DNA of 64,000 nt from Pontibacter pamirensis (GTDB lineage: Bacteria; Bacteroidota; Bacteroidia; Cytophagales; Hymenobacteraceae). The stretch is from the NCBI RefSeq assembly GCF_010015475.1, contig NZ_SSNI01000011.1, positions 1-64,000 on the forward strand, given 5' to 3'. This document shows positions 35,610-43,543 of this stretch, piece after piece; position 1 is the stretch's first letter, and each line of letters starts with the position of its first letter. Made by a program: the position numbers and the translations under genes. Under the pieces are notes generated by a model that made no database searches, was not told the origin of the DNA, and saw only the letters and a program-made list of their open reading frames with translations.

Positions 35610-38399
35610 ATGAAACAGCTCCTACCTGTCCTTCTGTTCCTGTTAACAGCCTCCTTTCCTATACTAACACATGCTCAAAGCTCAAAAGGTGAGTTGGGAG
35701 CCAAGGTAGTGGATGAGTCAAGCAAAGAGGCTTTACCTTATGCCACAGTTTCGGTTTACAATGCGCAGGACACCACGTTGCTCACTTTCAGAATGAGTGA
35801 TGACAACGGCCTGTTTAAGATTCCGGGCCTGCCCCTGGAGCGCCGCCTGCGGGTAATTATCACGATGATGGGATATGGGGTACACAAGCATGAGTTTACA
35901 TTGACGGCAGCGCAACCGGCTCTAAATCTTGGAGAAATAAAGATGGCCGCTTCCAGCACCCTGCTGAGCGAGGTACTGATTGTGGCTGAAACACCGCCTA
36001 TCCTTGTTCGCAATGACACGGTGGAGTTTAATGCCGCTTCCTTTAAAACACTGCCTACTGCACTGGTAGAGGATTTGCTGAAGAAGCTCCCGGGTGTAAG
36101 CGTGGATGGCTCCGGCAATATTATGGTAAACGGAAAAGCTGTTAGCAAGATACTGGTAGACGGAAAAGAGTTCTTTGGAAGCGACCCGAAAATTGCGAGC
36201 CGGAACCTGCCGGCAAACGTGATCGAGAAAGTGCAGGTGATGAACGACCCGGAGGCCCTGCGCCGGGACCCGGATATGCCCGAAATGGACATTCCGCAGG
36301 TCATCAACCTGAAGTTTAAGAAAGGTGTGAAAAAAGGCATGTTCGGGAAAGTGTATGGCGGTGCCGGAACAGACGAGCGCTATGAAGGAGGTGGTATTCT
36401 GAACGTGTTCCGGGACACGATGCAGGTAAGCGTACTGGGTTATTCTAACAACCTAAACCGCCCGGGATTTGGCTTTGAGGATATTTCCCGTATTGGAGGC
36501 TTTGGCAGAAGCGGGTTTAACTCTGTGATGATCCGGAGCGACGGCGGCTTTGCCCTGAACGGGATTTCATTCGGAGGAACCGAAGAGGGCATCCAGCAAT
36601 CGTCGGGGGGCGGGGCCAATTTTAACACGGTGTTCAACAACGGCATTATCATGAACCTCCAGTACTTTTACGGTGGCATCAACTCAGATTTAAATCAAGT
36701 TATGAATTCCTCCCAATTAGTGGAGCAGGATACCATTACATCCCGCAGGCTGCGGGACCAGTTCAGCAAAAGCAACAGCCACAGGATAGGCGGTAAGCTG
36801 AACTGGAAGATAGACTCTCTAACAGATCTGAGCCTGACACCTAATGTAACGATCACTGAGGCGAGGTCTAACCAGATTGCCTTCACAAACACGTACGAGA
36901 ATTACCCGGAGCTTCTGAACGCCAGCAACAACAGCCAGTTGTACAACAACAACACGCTGAAGCTAAGCAATGAGGCGTCGCTGAGCCGGAACTTCCAAAA
37001 AAAAGGCAGGAACCTCACTTACTATGGCTATTACGAGCACAGCACCATTCTGCAGGACCAGGTAAACAATGCCGAAAACATCTTCTACAGACCTGAGCCG
37101 GGTATAACGCGCCTGGACCAACTCCGCGACAACGATACATACAGCACCAAAATAAATAATTCTGCGGCCTATAACGAGCCTATTTCAGAGAACATAAGCG
37201 CTGTCTTCCGCATCAACTCAGAATATTTTAATGATAAAAATGCCCTCGACACCTACGATGCTGATCCGGAAACTGCCGACTATACGCTGTTGGTACCGGG
37301 GCTTTCCAACGAGCTAAACCGTACAGGCTGGCGAAACTACCTCACAAGCGGTATAAAATGGAAGATAAAAGAAGTTACAGTGCAGCCGGCGGTCCGTTTT
37401 ACCTCCCTGAACATTACCAACACTTTTCAAAAGAGCCCCACCATCCACCAGGACTTTTTTTATGTGTTTCCGACGCTGAACATTCACTGGAAAGCCTTGC
37501 GCATCAACTACAGTGTGGACCTGCGGGAGCCCAATGCAACTGACCTGCAGCCGGTAGTTGACAACACCAACCCGCTGTTCATCAACTATGGAAACCCGGA
37601 GTTAAAGCCTTCTGTATCAAACTCCATCAATGTTAATTTCTTTAAATTCGACACGAAACGCTCGATCAACTATAGCTTTTATATGCATGGCAGCATCAGC
37701 AACGATGCGGTTACCCGGCAGCGCACCATTGATGCTTTTGGCGTGCAGACGTCGCGGCCAGTGAACACAGACGGCAACTGGCAGCTAAACAGCAGCGCCC
37801 GTTTAATGAAAGACCTGAAGCACGATAACAACCGGCAGTATTCCTTTGGAGGCTTCATCTGGGCATCCTATACAAGAACGCTGGTTCTGTTCAACGACAT
37901 CAGCAGTTTCAGCCAGACCTGGAGCCTGAATCCTACGCTGGAGGGGAGGATGAACCTGGATGATAAAATTGAGTTTAACCAGACCTTCACACTGCGCCAC
38001 CAGCGTAGTTCCTATGAAGACAATGCTTTCCGGAACCTGAAATTTAACACCAGGTCCTCCAAATCCGAAATCATACTACGAATGCCGAAAAAGCTGGTGT
38101 GGGAGGCAACGTTAGACTACTGGTACAACTCTAATATGGCACCCGGCCTCCGGAACCACTACACCAGGCTAAATGGTGGTGTTACTTTCCTGTTTATGAA
38201 AGACGATCGGGCACAGCTTAAATTGTCTGTATATGATGCGCTGGACCAGAACCTGAGCGCCTACCGAAGTATTCGCGAAAACATCATCGAAGACACGCAA
38301 ACCGTGGTGCTGAACCGCTACGGCCTGCTGACCTTTACCTACAACATCCGCAACTTCGGAGGTAAAGTTGGCGGCAGTAACTCCATGTTCAGATTCTAA
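35610..38399 (+). CDS. outer-membrane beta-barrel protein, TonB-receptor-like with N-terminal carboxypeptidase-regulatory domain
   Basis: A 929-residue outer-membrane protein. A signal peptide (residues ~1-22, ending THAQ) leads to a carboxypeptidase-regulatory-like beta domain (~25-115, ELGAKVVDESSKEALPYATVSV). A plug-like region follows (~125-230) with VEDLLKKLPGVSVDGSGNIMVNG and KILVDGKEFF, typical of the outer membrane beta-barrel family of Bacteroidota. The rest is a large barrel with many alternating aromatic and polar stretches, ending in Phe. A TonB box was not identified, and no SusD partner is adjacent, so substrate is unknown. Confidence 0.85.
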   Translation: MKQLLPVLLFLLTASFPILTHAQSSKGELGAKVVDESSKEALPYATVSVYNAQDTTLLTFRMSDDNGLFKIPGLPLERRLRVIITMMGYGVHKHEFTLTAAQPALNLGEIKMAASSTLLSEVLIVAETPPILVRNDTVEFNAASFKTLPTALVEDLLKKLPGVSVDGSGNIMVNGKAVSKILVDGKEFFGSDPKIASRNLPANVIEKVQVMNDPEALRRDPDMPEMDIPQVINLKFKKGVKKGMFGKVYGGAGTDERYEGGGILNVFRDTMQVSVLGYSNNLNRPGFGFEDISRIGGFGRSGFNSVMIRSDGGFALNGISFGGTEEGIQQSSGGGANFNTVFNNGIIMNLQYFYGGINSDLNQVMNSSQLVEQDTITSRRLRDQFSKSNSHRIGGKLNWKIDSLTDLSLTPNVTITEARSNQIAFTNTYENYPELLNASNNSQLYNNNTLKLSNEASLSRNFQKKGRNLTYYGYYEHSTILQDQVNNAENIFYRPEPGITRLDQLRDNDTYSTKINNSAAYNEPISENISAVFRINSEYFNDKNALDTYDADPETADYTLLVPGLSNELNRTGWRNYLTSGIKWKIKEVTVQPAVRFTSLNITNTFQKSPTIHQDFFYVFPTLNIHWKALRINYSVDLREPNATDLQPVVDNTNPLFINYGNPELKPSVSNSINVNFFKFDTKRSINYSFYMHGSISNDAVTRQRTIDAFGVQTSRPVNTDGNWQLNSSARLMKDLKHDNNRQYSFGGFIWASYTRTLVLFNDISSFSQTWSLNPTLEGRMNLDDKIEFNQTFTLRHQRSSYEDNAFRNLKFNTRSSKSEIILRMPKKLVWEATLDYWYNSNMAPGLRNHYTRLNGGVTFLFMKDDRAQLKLSVYDALDQNLSAYRSIRENIIEDTQTVVLNRYGLLTFTYNIRNFGGKVGGSNSMFRF

Positions 38400-38521
38400 G
38401 AACAATGACACTTCATACTTCGCAGGGGCAGGTTGCGACCTGTCCCTCCGCTTGTGCACCAAGTAAGGATGGCGATTATACCCATATACACAATGCTCAT
38501 TACATAAAACTAAATTCATCA

Positions 38522-38729
38522 GCCTGCACGGAGTGATTCTGTTTCCAGTCTTTGGGTTGAGCGCCTTTGGAGATTTTTGGTGCCGCTCGCGCGGCAGCGC
38601 CCCGGCGCAAAAAACTCCCAGTGCGATACCCAAAGACGAGGCCTCTCGGCCTTGAGAGCTAAGACTTGTACAATAGAACTGTAGGCTTGATGCCGCTGGA
38701 TGAACAGTAACCACGGCAGCTTAGACAAA
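38522..38729 (-). repeat. dispersed structured element, copy 2 (candidate non-coding RNA)
   Basis: The reverse complement matches copy 1 (4156-4360) at both ends and at the GGCCGAGAGGCC hairpin. The centre has a different sequence with the same folding: a closing stem 38548-38557 with 38628-38637 is a perfect 10 bp; the arm 38569-38579 with 38608-38618 pairs at 10 of 11 positions, with its single mismatch at the same place as in copy 1; it encloses TGCCGCTCGCGCGGCA (38581-38596) and GCGCCCCGGCGC (38597-38608). It lies between the barrel receptor gene and the first Asp-box gene, antisense to both. A near-match to TAnnTTTG lies just outside on the minus strand. Confidence 0.7.
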
Positions 38730-38911
38730 CCCGCTTTTTACGTACAAAAGTTATAAACCCTAAATCACAGCCCCTATTGGCACAGCGAACCATCCCTCTC
38801 CTATTCCTGTTCTTGCATTTCATGCAAACTTTGTCTAAATCTGTAGATTGAAACAAAATCAGCAGAGACGAATCAACCGAACACGAACCTCTTTTACCTT
38901 AAAATTAAAAC

Positions 38912-41900
38912 ATGCGAACAGCAATACGCGCTGCACTTAAACCACGGCTGCTGCTGGCGGGCACCCTGGCCTTGCTCTTGGCCGGTCAGCCGGCAGAGGC
39001 TCAGCGGCAGAAGTTTAAAAACAAAAAAGCAACCACCGCTACTGTTGAACCGGAACTATATAACGGCCTTACCTGGCGCTCTATCGGTCCTTATAAAGGC
39101 GGACGCTCTGCCACGGCAACCGGTGTGCCTGGCAAACCAAACCTCTATTACTTCGGCTCGGTGGGCGGCGGCGTGTGGCGCACAACCGACGGTGGTGCTA
39201 CCTGGGACAATATTTCGGATGGCTTCTTCGGGGGTTCTATTGGGGCAGTGGCCGTGAGTGAGGCCGATCCAAACGTGATTTATGTCGGCGAAGGCGAGAA
39301 AACAGTGCGCGGTAACGTATCGTCGGGCTTTGGCGTCTGGAAATCGGTGGATGCAGGTAAAACATGGCAGCATACAGGGCTGAGAGACACCAAACATATC
39401 GGCCGCATCCGCATTCACCCAAACAATCCGGATATAGTATATGTGGCTGCCATGGGCGATTTATATAAGTCGAACGAGGAACGGGGTGTGTTTAAGAGCA
39501 CAGACGGTGGAAAGACGTGGAAGAAAATACTTTTTGCAAACAAAGATGCGGGTGCCGTTGACCTGATCATCGACCCGTCGAACCCGCGCAACCTATATGC
39601 TACCACCTGGAATATTCGCCGCACACCGCATAGCCTGCTGTCTGGCGGCTCCGGTTCCGGCATCTGGAAAAGCACCGACGAAGGAGAAACGTGGAAGGAA
39701 ATTTCCGGTAACGAAGGTTTGCCTAAAGGAACGCTCGGCATCATAGGTGTCGCAGTATCGCCGGCAAACCCGGAACGCGTGTATGCCATGGTGGAAGCAG
39801 AAGAGGGTGGCCTTTTCCGCTCCGACGATAGCGGCCTGACCTGGAAAAAAGTAAATGACGACCGTAACCTGCGCCAGCGCGCTTGGTACTACACCCGCGT
39901 GTATGCCGACCCGAAAGACGAGGATGTTGTGTATGTGCTGAATGTAGCCTATCACAGAAGCAAAGACGGCGGCAAAACATTTGAGAGCGCCTACGCCCAG
40001 CACAGCGACAACCACGACCTCTGGATAGACCCGGCAAATCCTTCACGGATGATCATTGCCAACGACGGCGGTGCACAGGTGTCGGCTGACGGTGGTATGA
40101 ACTGGAGCACTATGGACAACCAGCCGACTGGCCAGTTTTATCGTGTGGTGACAGACAATCATTTCCCGTACCGCATTTATGGTGCGCAGCAGGACAACTC
40201 CGCCATCCGTATCGATCACCGCTCTTCCGGATATGCCATTACCGAAGACAACTGGGAGACAACAGCAGGATCTGAAAGTGCACATATCGCTGTAAATCCA
40301 ACGAACCCGGAAGTGGTGTATGGCGGTAACTATGGCGGCTTTTTAGAGCGTCTTGATCACAGCAACGGCCAGAGCCGCGTGGTAAACGTATGGCCGGACA
40401 ACCCGATGGGCCACGGTGCAGAGGGAATGAAGTATAGGTTCCAGTGGAACTTCCCGATCCTGTTCTCTCCGAACGATGCTAACAAGTTATACACTGCCTC
40501 CAACCACGTGCACGTCACTTATAACGAGGGGCAGACCTGGGAGACTATCAGCCCGGACCTGACGCGCAACGACTCTACAAAGCTTGGTCCTTCTGGTGGT
40601 CCGATAACAAAGGATAACACCAGCGTGGAATACTATGGTACCATCTTCGCCATCAATGAGTCTGCTTTGGAGCCGGGTGTCATCTGGACAGGGTCGGATG
40701 ACGGGCTGATCCATATTACCCGCGATAGTGGCAAAAACTGGACAAACGTAACGCCGAAGAGCATGCCGGAGTGGATTATGGTTAACAGCATTGATCCGCA
40801 TCCGACGCAGAAGGGAGCCGCTTATATCGCCGCTACCATGTATAAGTCCGGCGATTTCAGTCCCTACCTGTACAAGGTAACAGACTACGGCAAGAACTGG
40901 ACGAAGATCACGAACGGCATCCCGAAAAACCACTTTACCCGCGTAGTACGCGCCGACCAGAAGCGACCAGGCCTCCTGTATGCTGGCACGGAGTACGGCA
41001 TGTATGTTTCCTTTGACGACGGACAGAACTGGCAGCCTTTCCAGCAAAACCTGCCGCTTGTATCTATCACCGATCTCACCATTAAGAACGACAACCTGAT
41101 TGCCGCCACACAAGGTCGCGGCTTCTGGCTGATTGATGATATTACGCCGCTACATCAGTTAGAGGCCAGCGCAGCGAATTTAAGATTGCAACTGTACAAG
41201 CCACTGGATACCTATAAGATTGATGGCGGCAGCAGAGGATCCTCTAAAGCAGCCGGACAAAACCACCCTGGCGGTGTGATGGTGCATTATTACCTGCCCC
41301 ACAAACCCGATACAGCAACGGTTGTGCAATTGGAAATAATGGATCAAAATGATAAGCTTATTCGCAGCTATGCCAGCAATGCCAAAGAGAAAGATGACAA
41401 GCTTGAAGTGAAAGAGGGCCTGAACCGCTTTGTGTGGGACATGCGCTACCCGGAGGCCAGCAAGTTTGACAACCTGATTCTCTGGGGCGGGGGTACACAA
41501 GGCCCAAAGGCCACACCCGGAAACTATACGGTGAAGCTAACAGTGAATAAAGAGAGCCAGGAAAAGGACTTTACCATCCTGCAGGACCCACGCACCAAAG
41601 CAACGCCAGAAGACCTGCAGGCGCAGTTCGATTTTTTGATGGATGTACGCAACAAACTCACGGAAACACACGATGCCATCAAAGACATCCGCACCATGCG
41701 TGGCCAAATTAAAACGCTCACCGTCAACCTTAAAGGCAACGATGCTTACAAAGGCATCATAGAATCAGCAGATGCCGTTGAGAAGAAGATGACGAAGATT
41801 GAGGAAACCCTGTACCAGACAAAGAACCGCAGTGGACAGGACCCACTCAACTTTCCTATCCGCTTAAACAACAAGCTGGCAAACCTGGTAGGCCAGGTCA

Positions 41901-42112
41901 GCTCCGGCGATTTTCGGCCAACCGACCAGGCGTATGCTTTCAAAAAAGAGATAACCGCCCAGATAGACGAGCAACTGAACCAGCTGAAGCAGGTGAAGGA
42001 GCAGGAAATACCAGCGCTGAACAAGATGATACAGGAGAAGAACGTTGACTTTATCAGCGTAGAGAAGAAAGAGGAAAAGGCAGCAACCTCCCCTACTTCT
42101 TTTGTGAATTAA
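38912..42112 (+). CDS. secreted Asp-box/VPS10-like beta-propeller protein 1
   Basis: A 1066-residue protein with a signal peptide (residues ~1-30, LLLAGTLALLLAGQPAEAQ). Residues ~45-740 are a run of Asp-box (BNR) repeats, for example TDGGATWDN, VDAGKTWQH, TDGGKTWKK, TDEGETWKE, DDSGLTWKK and RDSGKNWTN, characteristic of sortilin/VPS10-like and sialidase-like propellers. A C-terminal beta domain (~760-880) and a helical tail with coiled-coil character (~890-1040, TETHDAIKDIRTMRGQIKT ... EQLNQLKQVKEQEI) follow. The family is often labelled glycosyl hydrolase, but no catalytic residues were identified. A paralogue is at 43544. Confidence 0.85.
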   Translation: MRTAIRAALKPRLLLAGTLALLLAGQPAEAQRQKFKNKKATTATVEPELYNGLTWRSIGPYKGGRSATATGVPGKPNLYYFGSVGGGVWRTTDGGATWDNISDGFFGGSIGAVAVSEADPNVIYVGEGEKTVRGNVSSGFGVWKSVDAGKTWQHTGLRDTKHIGRIRIHPNNPDIVYVAAMGDLYKSNEERGVFKSTDGGKTWKKILFANKDAGAVDLIIDPSNPRNLYATTWNIRRTPHSLLSGGSGSGIWKSTDEGETWKEISGNEGLPKGTLGIIGVAVSPANPERVYAMVEAEEGGLFRSDDSGLTWKKVNDDRNLRQRAWYYTRVYADPKDEDVVYVLNVAYHRSKDGGKTFESAYAQHSDNHDLWIDPANPSRMIIANDGGAQVSADGGMNWSTMDNQPTGQFYRVVTDNHFPYRIYGAQQDNSAIRIDHRSSGYAITEDNWETTAGSESAHIAVNPTNPEVVYGGNYGGFLERLDHSNGQSRVVNVWPDNPMGHGAEGMKYRFQWNFPILFSPNDANKLYTASNHVHVTYNEGQTWETISPDLTRNDSTKLGPSGGPITKDNTSVEYYGTIFAINESALEPGVIWTGSDDGLIHITRDSGKNWTNVTPKSMPEWIMVNSIDPHPTQKGAAYIAATMYKSGDFSPYLYKVTDYGKNWTKITNGIPKNHFTRVVRADQKRPGLLYAGTEYGMYVSFDDGQNWQPFQQNLPLVSITDLTIKNDNLIAATQGRGFWLIDDITPLHQLEASAANLRLQLYKPLDTYKIDGGSRGSSKAAGQNHPGGVMVHYYLPHKPDTATVVQLEIMDQNDKLIRSYASNAKEKDDKLEVKEGLNRFVWDMRYPEASKFDNLILWGGGTQGPKATPGNYTVKLTVNKESQEKDFTILQDPRTKATPEDLQAQFDFLMDVRNKLTETHDAIKDIRTMRGQIKTLTVNLKGNDAYKGIIESADAVEKKMTKIEETLYQTKNRSGQDPLNFPIRLNNKLANLVGQVSSGDFRPTDQAYAFKKEITAQIDEQLNQLKQVKEQEIPALNKMIQEKNVDFISVEKKEEKAATSPTSFVN

Positions 42113-42141
42113 AACCAAAGCAATATTTTACATTATCAGAT

Positions 42142-42196
42142 AAGGGTCTTGTTTCATTGGAGTAGTGTTATTTCCAATTAAACAAGTCCCTTTTAT
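42142..42196 (+). terminator. rho-independent terminator after Asp-box gene 1
   Basis: AAGGGTCTTGTTT pairs with AAACAAGTCCCTT (one T-T mismatch), with an inner extension ATTGGA/TCCAAT. A T-rich stretch follows. Confidence 0.65.
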
Positions 42197-42217
42197 TTAA
42201 TTCTTCAGCCATAATTC

Positions 42218-42631
42218 ATGGCCAATACCCCAAGCACCACACAAATGGTAAAGCTGCTATTACTGGCACTCTTTAACTTCATATTCACCTTCTGCGCCAC
42301 AGCGCAAGGTGGTCAGAAATTGAACTGTGACAATCCACAGACACAGGCTGAGATGTACGCTTGCGCCTCCAAAGCCTTTCAAGAAACTGACCAAAAGCTA
42401 AACCAAATTTATAAGGAAGTAATGGCGCAGCTTACTCCTGAACAGAAGACACTTCTGGTGAAGGCTCAGAAAAGCTGGCTGGTGGTAAGAGACAATCACT
42501 GTAAATTGTATGAGCATTTCTACGCTGGAGGCTCGATTATGCCGCTGATGGTTTCTAATTGTGCGAGAGAGTTAACAGAAAACAGAGTAAAGGAACTTCA
42601 GATGATTCTGGATGAGCTAAATATGCAATAA
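42218..42631 (+). CDS. LprI-like (DUF1311) lysozyme-inhibitor family protein
   Basis: A 137-residue secreted protein. The DUF1311 domain shows its four conserved Cys (NCDNP, YACASKAF, DNHCKLY, VSNCARELTENR) and the central LTPEQKTLLVKAQKSWLVVRD. Members bind or inhibit lysozyme (LprI of mycobacteria) or have unknown roles. The signal peptide begins at the internal Met at 42245 (MVKLLLLALFNFIFTFCATAQ), so that start is as plausible as 42218; neither has a strong ribosome binding site. Single gene between two large genes. Confidence 0.83.
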   Translation: MANTPSTTQMVKLLLLALFNFIFTFCATAQGGQKLNCDNPQTQAEMYACASKAFQETDQKLNQIYKEVMAQLTPEQKTLLVKAQKSWLVVRDNHCKLYEHFYAGGSIMPLMVSNCARELTENRVKELQMILDELNMQ

Positions 42632-42803
42632 GTTTATTACCTACAGGCCGAAAGGTTGCAAGCAGCACACCTAGACGTTCATAGCTAGTGTTTAAACAGT
42701 AATTATCTTCCGCTGCACCGTCACAATTGGAATTATGGGGCTATTGTAAGATATTGAATGCCTGAACCACAGGAAAAGCATTACAATATCAGAAGAAGGA
42801 AGC

Positions 42804-43370
42804 GTGAGTATTACTACATCAGCAAAAGAGAAGATTAGCCACCTGACAGGTACCCTGCGCGATTACCGCGTGTATCACCGCTACCTCGGGCTGGTGCTGG
42901 CGGTGCTGGTCCTGATCAGCAGCGTAACCGGCATCCTGCTTGGCTGGAAAAAGGATGTACACCTGCTGCAGCCGCCTACTCAAAAAGGCGCTACTCCCGA
43001 CCTCAAACAGTGGATTTCTTTGTCGAATATGGCCACTATTGCCACCGCTGCCCTCGACTCTGCACAAGGCATCAGCACCAACCCCATCGACCGGATTGAG
43101 GCGCGGCCGGAGAAGGGCATAGTGAAAGTGCTTTTCTTGGAAGGCTCCTGGGAGGTACAGTTGGATGGCAGTAACGGCAAGGTGCTGTCAGTGGCACAAC
43201 GGCATTCTGACTGGATAGAGAAAATCCACGATGGCTCCATCATCAGCGACTTTTTTAAGCTCATAACCATGAACGTGCTTGGGTTGGGTTTGCTGGTGCT
43301 TACCTTTACCGGCTTTACGCTATGGTTTTACCCTAAAAAAATCCGGAAGCTGAAGCAACCGAACCCATGA
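42804..43370 (+). CDS. PepSY-associated membrane protein, GTG start
   Basis: A 188-residue inner-membrane protein. The start is GTG, preceded by a purine-rich AGAAGAAGGAAG at a good distance. Membrane helices lie at ~24-46 (HRYLGLVLAVLVLISSVTGILLGW) and ~154-175 (VLGLGLLVLTFTGFTLWFYP), with a ~100-residue PepSY-like loop between (IEARPEKGIVKVLFLEGSWEVQLD). It is similar in plan to the PepSY protein at 12035 but shorter. It stands in front of the second Asp-box gene. Substrate and partner are unknown. Confidence 0.8.
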   Translation: MSITTSAKEKISHLTGTLRDYRVYHRYLGLVLAVLVLISSVTGILLGWKKDVHLLQPPTQKGATPDLKQWISLSNMATIATAALDSAQGISTNPIDRIEARPEKGIVKVLFLEGSWEVQLDGSNGKVLSVAQRHSDWIEKIHDGSIISDFFKLITMNVLGLGLLVLTFTGFTLWFYPKKIRKLKQPNP

Positions 43371-43543
43371 TGCACTTTATATAGCCGTGAGTTGTAGCAG
43401 CAACCAGTAATCCTCCTGCTCGGCATTGGCCCCTGTAAGTTCGGTGCACTGCACCTGCGGTGCATTTCCTTCCGAAATCCCCCGCAAATACTTAGCTTTA
43501 GAAACTCAAACGAATCTTACTTTACCTACTCTAATTTTATACA

